A stretch of DNA of 64,000 nt, from positions 1,326,001 through 1,390,000 of the forward strand of contig JAQFVV010000003.1 of NCBI GenBank assembly GCA_028023455.1, read 5' to 3'. This DNA comes from Epiperipatus broadwayi. Its lineage: Eukaryota > Onychophora > Udeonychophora > Euonychophora > Peripatidae. The translations under genes and the position numbers were made by a program. Numbering within the stretch: position 1 is the first letter of the stretch; each line of letters starts with the position of its first letter. Shown here one piece after another: positions 48,937-60,760 of the stretch. The notes under the pieces are model-generated. The model had not been told where the DNA came from. It did no database searches and was given only the letters and a program-made list of their open reading frames with translations.

Positions 48937-49745
48937 CATAAATTGGCAGTGTGTATGGGTTGATCTTATTACAGCTGAATGTTTTGGGGATTTAAAAAAA
49001 CACTAAATTATTTAAAATAAAATAGAGTAAGCTGTTATATTTATCTATCTCCTATTCATAGTCACAATCTCTAGAGTTCTAGAATATTTTCTAAGTTAAT
49101 TTAAAGCATAATGGTTATATGGATGTAGCAGATTATGTTGGTGTTTGGACACCCACATCAGAACTGGATGCTACAGAGGTATCATCTTTAATATCCATTC
49201 ACTGCATTTTGTTATGTTTTATTCAAAATTTAGTTTATAGTTGGCTGGGACACTCATGATATTATATGACCAAAACATTGATGATATTCAGCATAGAAGC
49301 ATTATGTTTATTATTATGAGAGATGGATTAGGATTTAAAATATGTGCATCCAAATAATTATGTTATATTCTACCCTGAGATTGGCAGTGGCTGGATAAGT
49401 ATAATACACCTCCTTTAAATATAGTTATAAAGTTGACTGTTGGTGAATTTATGATGTTGGCTTTATGTTTTTGGCTGTTCTTTTTTGATTGCTGATGAGT
49501 TTTTGATTTATTTATTCTTCTGTAATGCTGGAGATGCATCTGATAATTTTGTTTATGATGATTCTCTGTTCTTATCCTATATTTATTTTATATTTATGAT
49601 TTTGGGGGTGATGAAGTCAGTCTTATCTCCCCATATTACCCCTATGTTCTCTTCTGACTTTGTATCATTATAATATATAATTTCAAACAAATGTTAAAAT
49701 ATTTAAACCAGAAAAGTCATATATTATTTCAAAATATCTTTATTC

Positions 49746-49788
49746 AAGCTAAGCACTTTCGACACTTCACATATCAAAATCATAGCTT
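49746..49788 (-). ncRNA. Solo Penelope-type variant hammerhead-like motif
   Basis: Stem I AAGCT/AGCTT (5 bp), core ATGATTT, stem II GATAT/GTGTC with two G-T pairs, GAAA, minimal stem III GTGC, then TT before stem I. A3 and U8 are as in PLE-1; position 9 is T. AATAAA follows stem I. No coding remnant lies next to it. Confidence 0.55.
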
Positions 49789-49799
49789 TTTGAATTAAT

Positions 49800-50794
49800 C
49801 TTGCTAAATTTGTTGTTATATTTACTTGTTTGTTGTATATATAATAATTTCTAAAAATTATTGCTCATGCTTAACAGTTTTGAATGTATGATCTTTTCAG
49901 CAATAAATATGCTATTAATGTTTAAATTTGAAAATTATTTTAATGCTCCAAGTAAATCACTCGAAAATATTTTGGAGAAGAAATTCTTTTTTTTTTTATT
50001 AGTGGAAATTTATTTTTATCTGAAAAACTAATTTTGTTTATTTGTTCTAGTGTTTAAATGAAAAAAAGAATGAAGATGGAATATCTTTTTGTCTTTTTTT
50101 CATATTTTTGGCAGAAATGTAGTATTATTTGCTTCTTCTTTTTTTTTTATTAAATAACGTCAACTTTATTAATTACAAAATTATTAATTGGAGGCATCAT
50201 TATTTTAAATTCTACTAAAAATTTAGTGTTTCAAATAATATACACTATAAAATGTTTTGGCATGCATTCAAAGAACTTGTGTGTTAACACTTACAACAAT
50301 AAATGTTTATATATTTTGTGCACAAATCAGATTCCACAAAAGTCAAGGAACTGATGGCAGTTTTTTTTTTCATTTTTTTAAGATTTTATTTTATAAATAT
50401 TTAATTATTCTAGCTGATAACTCCTCCCCCACTTTTTGTTAAATAACTTGTTATTTTTTGTCCAAACAGATATGCCTTTTAATAAAGTAATCTGTTTGTG
50501 TGTGTTTTTGGAAAATACATTTGCCTTGTGTAATTTTTTAATATATATACATTTAGAGATAAAAAAAAAATAATTTTAGACATATTTTTGCAAAAATATT
50601 GTAGATGATAAAAATGATAAGTATTATTACAACTTTATTAATAAAATAATGCCTATTTTAAAAAAAGTAATGCTATGATAGCATACTTTTCAAATTATAT
50701 ATAAAACAATTTTAATTTAAACATATACATTTGCTTATTTATTTATTAAATATTATATGTTTAATTTATTTAAAATTTTTACTTTAATATTGAG
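49800..50794. other. AT-rich non-coding DNA
   Basis: Nothing recognised. Confidence 0.4.
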
Positions 50795-50849
50795 ATTGTG
50801 CTTTACGCAAAAAAGTGAAGCTTGTCTAAATCTTATTAAAAAGTTATAT

Positions 50850-50892
50850 GGCTTAGAGCTTTCAGAGACCTTGAGTCTCCATAATCATAGCC
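50850..50892 (-). ncRNA. Variant hammerhead-like motif, palindrome left arm
   Basis: Stem I GGCT/AGCC, core ATGATTA, stem II GAGAC/GTCTC with loop TCAAG, TGAAA, minimal stem III GCTC, then TA. Every element of the fold is intact apart from the A3/U8 change. Confidence 0.65.
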
Positions 50893-51032
50893 TACTTTTA
50901 ACGGAAGTTTAACTGTGGTTTATGTAAATTTTATGCAAATTTTATAACGACCATTTGCAATCTCCAGAAAATGGTCATTATAAAATTTGCATAAAATTTA
51001 CATAAACCACAGCTAAACTTCAGTTAAAAGTA

Positions 51033-51075
51033 GGCTATGATTATGGAGACTCAAAGTCTCTAAAAGTGCTAAGCC
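51033..51075 (+). ncRNA. Variant hammerhead-like motif, palindrome right arm
   Basis: Same fold as the left arm but GAAA has become AAAA and stem II has one changed loop base, so this copy has decayed slightly. Confidence 0.55.
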
Positions 51076-51130
51076 ATATAACTTTTTAATAAGATTTAGA
51101 CAAGCTTCACTTTTTTGTGTAAAGTGCAAT

Positions 51131-54103
51131 GTCAATTACTTACTAATCAAAGATGAAGTGGAAAACTATTATTTTATTATTTAATATTCTAAATTAAAAA
51201 ATAAACAAACTAAAATATGTCTTCTTAACTTTTTTGTATTTTAGATCCATTATTGGAGTTTATGAAGTTATTGTTTTTTCCAATTATATTTATCTTTGAT
51301 ACCACACAAATAGTTTTTTTGCAATGCAAGAGGTTTCATCTATTGACAAAACATGAAAGTATAAAATATTTTACATGAGTAAATTTGTGTACATCAATTA
51401 TCTATAATGATAACAAATGATAAGGTATAAGTAAATAAACCTAAACTATGATAAAGTAATTTTTGATTTACTCTTTTCAACAATGTGGATTTTTTGCTAT
51501 ATGCATGTATATTTTTAAAAAGCTTTATTCATCTATTGGCACACTTTGCTTATTGGTGAGCAGATAGTTGGCTCCTACTCTGCTCCTTAGTTTATATTTA
51601 GTTGATGACAAAGATTCTACATTTTTTCTGTTTTTTCACAACATGGTGATATTTTTGCTTTCTTTTTCATTTAACTTATTTAGCAGTAATACTTTTTCTA
51701 TTCAACTGTCAGTACTAATGCTATGTAAAAAATATGTTCATGTACATTTAATAATTTATTTTCAGTAAGCAATTTTTCAGCAATTGATGCTCTAGTCCTT
51801 TAAAGAATTAATTATGAACAGTTTTTTTCAGCTCCATAATTTAAAAATATCTATCTTATTTTTTCATTAAATATAAAAATCTAAGGAAGACCAGTGTATT
51901 AAGTGAAAAATAAGTTTTTCACTATTGTGTCTGTGTGACTATAAATATATGTTTTGCATACATTATATATTAAAAATATCTATTATATCTTTGATGAAAG
52001 AAAGCCTCATCTTTTCATCAAAAATATTTATATTCTACAATGAATAGAATGAAATTATTAAGGTGAAATTTCTCTAAGAGACAATCAATGAAGAATACTG
52101 ATGTCTCATTCATTATTTAAAAATGGCCTGCAAAATTTTAATAGTAATTAAATCAGGTGATGGAGAAAGCCAGAATAAAAATGTAACATTATCTTCAGGT
52201 TTATCAAATTGATATTCGACTGTGTTTTATCTGTCTCAACTGGATTTTGAAAAAAGACATGAATTATTATTTATGTTTTCTTTTCCAAAATATTCTAATA
52301 TTACATACTGTGATAAATCTGGCAGAAAAATAAATCAAAAGAACTATGACCTGAGAGTATGTCAATTTTATGATCTGTTTCACAGCTGTATGAAAGTATT
52401 CTAATTAACAGGCTTCTTTTTGCAATTGTTAGATGTAAATGCTTCCACTGTTAGAAAAACAGAATGATTTATCTTATTGTTTGATATATCTTCTACTACT
52501 TTTTTGGCCAATTTTTATACTCATTTTGTAGCAATTACCTTAGAAATCTGTACCTCTGAAGTGGCAGTTTATCCATAAATGTTCCAAGTATGGACATCAC
52601 AATGATTAGTTTTGGAAGACATTGAATTGTAGTTATTGCTTATAATATTTATGGCATATACTTTTAGTAAAAGATCAATTGCACTTATATTCTACAAATA
52701 TATTATTGCTGATTTGGTGTCAAACCTATTTAATTAAACAAGAAAATTGACTTAAGTTCAAACCCATAATTCAAAGATTTTTAAATAATTAGAAATAGTA
52801 CAATAAGTAAAATATTGCTTCTGGATGATTGTGAAATACAAAAACCAGAAAATAGTTTGAGAATCTTTTATCATACAATCTGATGACACATTTGTTAAGA
52901 TTGTTTAAGCAATATAGAATAGATGAATTCTAGTGTATGTTTGTGTTTGTTTATTAATTTATTTATTTTTCTGCTTTCAAATAAAGAAATAACTTTTGTG
53001 TCAACAAAATATTTGGAATCAGTTCTCTATAAATACAGTGATATTAATCTCTTGTATCCAAATTCTAATGACACATTGTCAAAGCAAAATTTGCTATGAC
53101 AAGCTTATTATGCATAATCAAAACATTATAAAAAAAAAACAGTTTTTTGTTCTTCATATTAATTGCTTTAATCTTTTCATATAATAACTTATATTCAAGA
53201 TTTTGTTTACCAAAATAACATTTTGACTGGATAATACCTTTAGGCATAAATGTATAAATTATTTGGAAATCTCTTTATTATGGGAAAGACTTTACATGTC
53301 ATTTTAAGATAGTTGCAATAAAATTGATACATTAACAAATTTACAATTATAGTAATGTTATCTGTATGATGGTAATTCACAATTAAAAAGTGATAAAATA
53401 ATGCTGGAAATTTATCAGGTTATTAGTGGCTGATCATTTCTAACTAAAAAAAAAACTAATTTTGGCAAATTTATGTGAGAATAAAACTAACAAGATAGAT
53501 TTAATCTCATTTGGACAAGTGGCCTAACATAATTTTGTAATCCAAACTTTGATCACTCATAGATTATACTAGTTTCAAGAAATGAACAGAGTGCAATTTT
53601 GTATTTTATTTAATTATTATAATGACTCATTTAAATCTAGTTTTACCAGTAATGAGACATCATTACTATATGCCATTTAAACTTTTTAATGTAAAGGGAT
53701 ATGATAAATTTGTTGGCAGGCTTTAATAATTTTGTAGCCTGGCATAGTTTAGTTCAGTAATAGAATGGACATTCTAGAATTCAAGGTCTATGAATTGCTA
53801 CTCATTTCCAGTGCTTGATTTGTTTATGAACTCTTAAGCATTAGTCCGTTTGAATACTTTTTAATTATTTTATATATCAACTATCAAAATCTGTTAATTA
53901 AGTTATTAACTATCAAATTCAGTCTTTGTGATCATGACGTTCACTGACTGAAAGTATGCACCACAACCCTCATGTTTGGGGAGTAATATCATTGTTGTTC
54001 TTTCTAATAGTATATTCATTGCATATGAAAATAATTTGAAAATAGTAGCAAGCTAACTCTCTGTTTAATTTTTGAGATTCATAACTTTAGTTTGCCATTG
54101 TTT
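51131..54103. other. AT-rich non-coding DNA
   Basis: 51240-51425 resembles 55265-55430 (a diverged repeat pair). A short frame at 52222-52404 and others are within chance. No gene recognised. Confidence 0.35.
51240..51425 (+). repeat. Diverged dispersed repeat, copy 1
   Basis: Collinear with 55265-55430: TTTATGAAGTTATTGTTTTT, GCAATGCAAGAGG, CTATTGACAAAAC and GTACATCAATTA line up with the other copy in the same order and spacing. Confidence 0.55.
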
Positions 54104-54205
54104 TTCTTTTCTTATGTTATATATATATATATATATATATTATGAGAAAAAAATTTCTTTTCTTATGTTATATATATATATATATATATATTATGAGAAA
54201 AAAAT
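54104..54205. repeat. Two-copy tandem repeat containing (TA)n
   Basis: A ~51-bp unit, CTTTTCTTATGT then a TA run then TTATGAGAAAAAAA, occurs twice in a row without visible divergence. Confidence 0.8.
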
Positions 54206-55118
54206 AGTAAATACAGGAATATTTGTTTTCTGTCTGTTTTACTAATTTCCATCCCAGTATAACTTAACTGCATAGTAACAACTTTAAAATACATGATCAG
54301 TGACTAGTTTAAGTAGTTAAAGTAGCTTTTCTACTCAAGTAATGCACTACAGAAGAGCAGTATTTATTTTTTGACATAATATCCACTGACACAAGTACAC
54401 TTGCTATCACTTTATCTGTTTCTCAAAAATAGCTGTGAAGAAGTATATTATGTGTATCTTATTCAACTCTTGATTATTGCAGCATTTGTGAACAACTTAA
54501 TATGATAAATATCTGACCATAAATAAGAAATTCTTTTTTTTAAAAAAAAAGAAAGATAATAGCATGCTGCTCTTTGACAGTTTATTCCTCAAATACCAAC
54601 ATTTAACTTACTGAAACCAGAAATTAAGCTTGTATTTTTTAAGTCTGCTTTCTAGATTGAACTGTGCTACCATTTAATATATATATAGAAAAACTGTTTA
54701 GTTTTGACGTAGTTGATTTGATTCATTTGTATACTATTTACATATTTCTTTTTGTTGTATATTTATATATGTATTTAATATAGTAATTATTATTATATAT
54801 TTAGTTTAGCATTTATAATAATTGTCAATTTATGTAAGATATAAATGCAGCTATAGATGTGTCTCTTGCTTATCAGGGTTTAATATTATATAGTAAATTT
54901 CAACACAATAAAAAAATATATAAATCTATTCATATAGTTAATAAATATTTTGATCTTTAAAATAATCTGACAAAATTAAAAAAGATAAAATAATACTATA
55001 ATTGCATACATATGAATGATCTCACATAAATATAAAAATATATTTAAATTAATCATAAACTTTATTTATTTATTAAATATTACACATATTACAATAATAA
55101 AAAAAAACTAATTGTCTT
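54206..55118. other. AT-rich non-coding DNA
   Basis: Nothing recognised before the SINE. Confidence 0.4.
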
Positions 55119-55226
55119 GCATTGGTGGTCGAGAGGTCAGCGCGACTGCCTTGCACTTGCAGGCAGTTGCCCGAGTTGCGGGTTCGCGTCCCGGCCGATG
55201 CTATGACACTTTAAAAAAAAAAAAAA
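55119..55226 (+). repeat. tRNA-derived SINE with poly(A) tail
   Basis: A GC-rich island in AT-rich DNA. Ends GCATTGG and CCGATGC pair as a 7-bp acceptor stem. TGGTCGAGAGG fits the Pol III A box and GGTTCGCGTCC the B box, with one changed key base. GTCG/CGAC and TGCCT/AGGCA form D- and anticodon-like stems, but the anticodon loop has nine bases, so it is not a working tRNA. Short unique sequence and a 14-15 nt A tail follow. Imperfect AAAAAAACTA repeats flank it. Pol III transcription with LINE retroposition is expected for such elements. Confidence 0.72.
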
Positions 55227-55264
55227 AACTACTTTGCTTTTTAGCTTCTTTTGCGTCTTACACC

Positions 55265-55430
55265 AACTATGAGATTTATTGAAATTATTATTTTTCTCCT
55301 ATATTTGTCTTAGTTGTCACTCAAATACAGCTTTTTTGGCATTTCAAGAGTCTCCCCCTATTGACCAAAACTACATCTAAAGTATACTAGTCTTTACGTG
55401 AATGGATTCTTGAGCATCAATTAGCTGCAT
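55265..55430 (+). repeat. Diverged dispersed repeat, copy 2
   Basis: Relative of 51240-51425, perhaps 65-70% identical, lying directly after the SINE. Confidence 0.55.
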
Positions 55431-56049
55431 TCTGAGATATTTCAGGCAGTAGTCTGATATAGCAATGAATTAAAGTTTATTAGATAGTATATATATATGT
55501 GTATCTGTAATATTCAATTCTACTTTAAAAGTTAAGTTTTATCCAAAATCTTTATTTCATTTATTTCCAGTGAATAAAACTACAAATATACATTATTGAA
55601 AATTTTAAATTTATACCCAACTGTATTGAATTTTAAGATAAAGTAAAATTGAAAACTATTGATTTATATTTACATATATCTTTAAAAAATTTTTTTTTAA
55701 AAAAGAAATATCAATTTAAAATAACAATATCAAAATCATTACATTTACTTAATCATAAAAATTCAGTTTTTACTACAAACTGCTGCCAAATTTTTTTTTA
55801 GAATTTAGATATTACTGCAGTGCTTCGGGTATGGAGGAAGTTGTATAACTGGCTTCATTCTTCAGAACTATTTATCTGTTAAGGAAGGTCTACTTATAAG
55901 ACTAGTATATTTTTTTCCTTCTGTTTTCTTTGCTCAATAACTATATATTTTTAATTTTTTGCTGTTTTTAATAAATGTTCCAAATACATATACACACATA
56001 TATATTTACATACATCAACTATAATCCTCCTCTCAAAACACTTTCAAAA
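55431..56049. other. AT-rich non-coding DNA
   Basis: Nothing recognised before the LINE relic. Confidence 0.4.
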
Positions 56050-57345
56050 TTTTGACATTTTTTTTCCTTATCCAATTGTATATATATATCATCTTCATTT
56101 TCAACTATTATTTATCCACTGCAAAATAAAAATCTCTCCATGTTTAATCCAGTTTCTCTGATTTCTATTCTCTCTTCTCCACACCACACAAGTAAACTTC
56201 CTTATTTCATATGTGGTCTTTTGCTAGGTTTTTTAAAAATCTCTTGAAACACGTTAAGATTTTAACTGTTCATCTTTTATCATCTTTTCTATCAATATGT
56301 CCAGCTCAGCTCCAGTTTGGTTTCTTAATTCTTTCAATAATATCAGTAATGCCTGTCTGTTCTCTCACCCATGTATTTAGTTTTCAATTCCTTTTTGTTA
56401 CTCCTAACATACATCACTCCATACTTTATTGAGTGGTCTGAAGTCTCTATATTATTGTTTTGTTAATTGTTCAAGTCTGAGATTAATAAATAAGAACTGG
56501 TAAAAGATATTTATTAAGAACTTTCCTTTTTAAACACATAGGCATATTTCTTTTTAATGTGAAATTATTTCTACCAAAAGCACTTCATATAAATTTAATT
56601 TTATGATTAACTTCATCTATTATGTTTCTATTTGTATTAATAATTTTATAAATGTATTTGTAGTTGTTAACATCTTCTAATTTATCATTAACCATCTTTA
56701 TTTTCTTCTTTTGTGAAAATCCATTTAATATTTCTTTATTTTTTTTAAGCATTTATCTTTAATTGTACTATTTTACTTCCATCTGATAACTCTTGCAACA
56801 TTTCCTGAAGCTTTGATGCATTATTGTCAAAACAATTACATTGTATGCATAATCTAGATGACTTGAATAATCTCTATTTATTTTTAATCACTTAGCTTCT
56901 CATTTTAATCTACAAAATATTTTTTATAAAATTGCTGCAAAAAGTTTTGGAGATATGGAGTCACCATATGACACACCCTTTTCAGTGTTAATCTTATTAG
57001 CATAACTATATAATTTAACCAAGGATATTGAATGTAATAAATATTCTTCAGAATATGATAATATTCTGGGTCTATCCATTCTTTAATCACTCTAGAAATG
57101 TTTATAGAATCAAATGCCCTTTTATAATCCACAAATCCAAAATATAGTGACAAATCATATTTATTGATTTTTTCTATAATTTCTCTTAACACTTGAATTT
57201 GATCCATTGTGTTAAAATCATTTTTAAATCATGCTAATTCTTTTGGCTGGTTAATAGAACAGATACTTGTTTGTCAACTTTTTAAAAGTACTAGTGCATT
57301 CTTCTAATCATCTAGTACAGTTTTATCATTTAGATACTTTGTATA
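56050..57345 (-). pseudogene. RTE/craniata-type LINE reverse transcriptase relic
   Basis: Minus strand, from high to low coordinates: TMDQIQVLREIIEKINK and FVDYKRAFDSI (motif A; open stretch 56905-57207), a G.S.GD.ISPKLFAAIL block (about 56920-56970), DYAYNVIVL where the catalytic YADD should be (about 56855), then SAFGRN, MPMCLKRKVLNKYL, PVLTY, LQTTQ.SME.CMLGVT and WSWAGHI. This is the RT and C-terminal order of RTE-like elements. Loss of the YADD aspartates and many stops make it dead. The apurinic endonuclease part is absent, consistent with 5' truncation. Confidence 0.85.
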
Positions 57346-58059
57346 TTGAAATAGTATATTCCTGACATCATATCTGTTTCACCTATTTTTCCCTATAACT
57401 CTACCCTTACCACCTTTAAACCCACCCTGAGTAAATATATAGGGTCGCTAACACAGTTATATATGGATCACCATATATATATATATTGCAGCGAGTATTT
57501 TGATTTAAAAATAATATATTTTGAATTATAAATTTTGTTCTTTAAAGAGTCGATTTATCATTTTTAAAGTTAAAATCACATGTATGTATGTGTATTCCAC
57601 ATACTACCATGATACATATGTAGCACAACATTATCTAGAAGTTCCTTGTGATTCTTAAATTTAACCTTAAATACTTGTAAACAAGAATCATGCCACGTGC
57701 ACCTGTGTTATTATAATAAAAGATAAAATCTAAAACTTAATTTTTAGTAGTAATATTTTCTTAAAATATCATTTCTGGTAAACAAGATTTACCGAACTGA
57801 AACTATTAACAGGTCCTTAGGGATCTGTAGTTGTCAAATGTAGTCACAAATATTCCAGTAAAAGATTAAGACTAAAGTTTAAATAATTTTCATAAATTAA
57901 AATCTAAAATTTTGAATAAGTGCTAATGGATTTGCTAGCACTAAACAATCTTGCTGGTAGTAATATAGTCAGATCTCAAAATCATATAAATAGACTATAT
58001 TTTATACATCAAGAGATATACTTTATAATTTTAAAGCAGTGTTGCCACCAGTCTCCACA
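57346..58059. other. AT-rich non-coding DNA
   Basis: Nothing recognised; TA run near 57473. Confidence 0.4.
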
Positions 58060-58290
58060 CTAGTTGTTATTTTGACATGGCAGAGTAGGAGGGTGTAAAT
58101 TTTCCATTTTCCTGCAGGGGTATGCCACCCAACCAGAAATCAAGTGAGTCATTACACCCATTGTCTGATATGTCCAAGACACAAGATGTTAGAAGATAGA
58201 AAATCATTCAAGCACTGCAGAGATCGAACATAAATTTTTTAATCTGTAAAACTTCATCTTAAAAGCTGTCTTAATATAAAACCAAACATT
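58060..58290 (-). repeat. Possible tRNA-SINE relic
   Basis: A less AT-rich block with a B-box-like GTTCGATCTC on the minus strand (about 58220-58230) followed by ~150 bp of unique tail containing two G-rich segments. No A box is convincing. Confidence 0.35.
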
Positions 58291-59849
58291 CAGACCTAAC
58301 TCTTTAAACTATTATCTAAAGTAAAATATAAAGTTTGTATAAATCCTACCTGAAATTAAATCTGTAAACTTCCATTAAACTAATATGAATTTAAGCAATT
58401 GTAACCAGATTTATTTAAATTTTTTATTCACTGTGATTATGCCTATATATGTATTTTATTCTATTTTATTTCTCTAAAGTTTATGTGTTATAATATGCCA
58501 AACTTTTGAAGCAATGAGCACTTTAAATGTGAATAGATTTAATGAAGATATGATAACTGATATCTTCAATTTTAATATATTTTTTAAAATACTTATTTGG
58601 CTTGCACACCCACTGCTTCAAAATCCTATATATTGAATAATAACTGATCACTATGCTTTTGTTATTAGCAGTGGATTCAATTTTATATACTATTATATAT
58701 TTATTAGGGTTTGCATGATCATAGATATAACCTATGACTTTAAATATTAGTTTTATTAAAAGAGATAGCTTAGCCACAGGATAGATAAAAGTATTGTGCC
58801 AGGTATTATCAAATGTCCATGCACAAAGTCTGTTGTAAAGAACATTACAGCAGGTACTCATGTAAATTTGTATATATTAAGCACTACGAATATATAAATG
58901 TGCTTTAATAATAATGGAAGTTAGGTCTGAGCATAGTATACCCACATACACCAATTTAAAGTAAACATTTAATTAACAGAAATATTGTACACAAATACAC
59001 GTATAATAAACTCATGTATTTTTTATTTATTTATTTTTTTTTTTTTGTATATTTTCAGTATATGTCATTTTATGTATTTTGCTTTTCTCTGAAAAATTCA
59101 AATAGAGAAAAGCAAACTTTATTGAACAAATAGATCACATGTTGGAACATATTAGTAAAATAAATAATTAAAGTAATTGTTCCAACATACTTGTATATAT
59201 ATATTTATTTTTTAATTACTATTTACTATGCTAAAAACTAATTTTAATTTAATCAAAGAATGTTAATTGCTTTGGCAAAAATCTGACCAAAAGCAAAATG
59301 TTTGATAATAAATGTTGTAATTAAAATATTATTTTTGTTACATAAAATAGAAATTCTTTTGAATTGATATTTGTAATCAAGTGGTCTGAGTATTCAAGAT
59401 GGAAACCAAACATTATATCAAACCCTGTTATGTAGAATTTAATCGGAAAAATAGAAAGGAATGTTTATAATCTGAATGATAAGCTAAATTAAAAGAGTTG
59501 GCTGATTCATACTTCTCAGGGGGGTTTCTGAATTGGTTCTGTATGAGTAGGGTTGATAGGTTTTAGTCAGTGCTGTGAGGTTTATTCTTTCTTTGACATT
59601 TATTCTGACCAAGTCATTCACTACTTCAGCTTCGGAATTCTCCAATCATCTAGCCAGGACTGGACTATTACTGATATTTCCTAAGAAGAAATCCATTATA
59701 CATTTCTTTTAAGAACTCTTGTTTCCTTGTGGATTTGATTAACCATTCCAGTCAGCAGATGAAAATTTAATAAAAATCATAATTATTACAATATGCAAAA
59801 AAGAAAATATGAAGCAATCTATCAGAGGTTCCAGTAAAATGACTGTGGG
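58291..59849. other. AT-rich non-coding DNA
   Basis: Holds a 112-codon minus-strand frame (58523-58861) with no recognisable family and amino-acid content like random AT-rich sequence. No other feature. Confidence 0.35.
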
Positions 59850-60180
59850 AAGACAACCAGCTGGTGCACCCACTTTTTCTCTGCCCAAATCACCAAGATG
59901 TGATCATGCCAGTTCCAACTTGATTTTTGAGGAGGAGGGTGAAAATATGCACTTTTCACCCTCTTACTAATTTCAAATGAAGTGACTGTTGAAATATGAA
60001 TGGCACTATTGTAGACCCCAAATCATATGGGTCCTACAATAAAATAGTTCCAGAATTGAACCCAGCTAAGGCAGCCTCCGGATTGATAAATATGGCATGA
60101 ACAACAGACCAGTCTTCTCTGAAATTTTGAATAATAAAGACTTCACAGGAATTGGCATAAGGAACTGGAGCTCCTCTAAT
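59850..60180 (-). repeat. Possible tRNA-SINE relic with two hairpins
   Basis: On the minus strand GGGTTCAATTCTGG fits a B box. The tail that follows has two perfect small hairpins, GTAGGACCC/GGGTCTAC and AGGGTGAAAAGTGCATA/TATTTTCACCCT. It is clearly less AT-rich than its surroundings. The A box is not convincing. Confidence 0.4.
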
Positions 60181-60394
60181 GTAAAGTATAAACTATGAAC
60201 TCTAATTATTATAAACTTTTACTAAATGAACTTTTAATCATTTATTAACAATTAAGGCCTAACCAAGTTTAAGTCATGAACTCTTATCTGACCAACATGT
60301 AAGGTTAAATCAATTATTAATATTTTAAATGTAATTGTAAAACAGTCATGTTTATTAATTTATTTCTTATAATTAATAATTAAAATTGATAGTT

Positions 60395-60406
60395 AAATTA
60401 AATGAT
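60395..60406 (+). repeat. Target duplication of the retrozyme insertion, left
   Basis: AAATTAAATGAT; compare AAACTAAATGAT at 60749-60760. The paralogous site near 61053-61066 is uninterrupted. Confidence 0.72.
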
Positions 60407-60748
60407 CACATGATCACTATCTTATACTAGCATATAATTGTTTATAAACAAAGCAAAACTCTCCATACTGTATTGCCACCCTGTACCAACCAGAGTAATC
60501 AGTGAATGCCAGAAGGCCTGGATTGTACATAAAAAAACCTGGAGGATTGCATTAGATCCTAAGATCTAGGTGCAGTGCTCTCAGATTTAAAGCTCCTCAC
60601 TGACGATGGCCACAAGCCAGAAACTAGTCTGGGGATATTGGATGAGTAGGCATTAGATAGGATTTTATGCACAAGCCTTCTGGCATTCATTGATTACTCT
60701 GGTTGGCACAGGGTGGCAATACTGTATGGAGAGTTTTGCTTTGTTTAT
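60407..60748. mobile_element. Head-to-head retrozyme insertion
   Basis: The left part (60407-60530) is the array unit in reverse, from the CATGATCACTAT block to GCCAGAAGGC; the right part (60540-60748) is the unit in direct orientation from TTGCATTAGATCCTAAGATC through the ribozyme to TATGGAGAG. The two parts overlap in unit sequence, giving ~80-bp inverted ends. A 12-bp target duplication flanks the whole, so it inserted as one piece. It belongs to the same subfamily as 19704-19790. Confidence 0.82.
60585..60643 (+). ncRNA. Hammerhead ribozyme, dispersed copy
   Basis: Core CTGACGA (position 7 is free to vary), GAAA, minimal stem III ACTAGT and GTC. Inner stem I TCCTCA/TGGGGA; outer stem I ATTTAA/TTGGAT with wobble pairs. 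Stem II is TGGC/GCCA, a full 4-bp stem, without the A-A mismatch seen in the array. This is the best-formed ribozyme in the window. Confidence 0.87.
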
Positions 60749-60760
60749 AAACTAAATGAT
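60749..60760 (+). repeat. Target duplication of the retrozyme insertion, right
   Basis: Eleven of twelve bases match 60395-60406. Confidence 0.72.

Larger units (their letters stand above)
45225..49672. repeat. Segmental duplication, copy B
   Basis: Second copy of 41100-43070, split by the hAT transposon at 45924-48928. Without the hAT it is ~1.44 kb, close to copy A without PLE-4 (~1.48 kb). Confidence 0.8.
50795..51130. mobile_element. 336-bp near-perfect palindrome built from Penelope-type ends
   Basis: Arms 50795-50956 and 50968-51130 are almost exact inverted copies around an 11-nt spacer. Each arm has the layout of a PLE-1 end: CTTTCAGAGACC..TCATAATCATAG-type ribozyme block, then a run including TTTATGTAAATTTTATGCAA pointing inwards, as PLE-1 has TATGTAAATTAATTG. 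The orientation of both motifs equals that in PLE-1. It looks like a Penelope element reduced to its two inverted ends. It has no coding capacity. Confidence 0.75.

Noticed and set aside
54104-54205. (TA)n runs as origin or regulatory element
   Set aside because: Simple microsatellite expansion in AT-rich DNA explains them; similar runs occur near 14648, 34967, 37785, 55487 and 57473.
55119-55201. Functional tRNA gene
   Set aside because: Nine-base anticodon loop, imperfect T stem, altered B box and an A tail point to a SINE.
58523-58861. 112-codon minus-strand frame
   Set aside because: At this base composition about one frame of this length is expected by chance in 64 kb, and its sequence has no recognisable domain.
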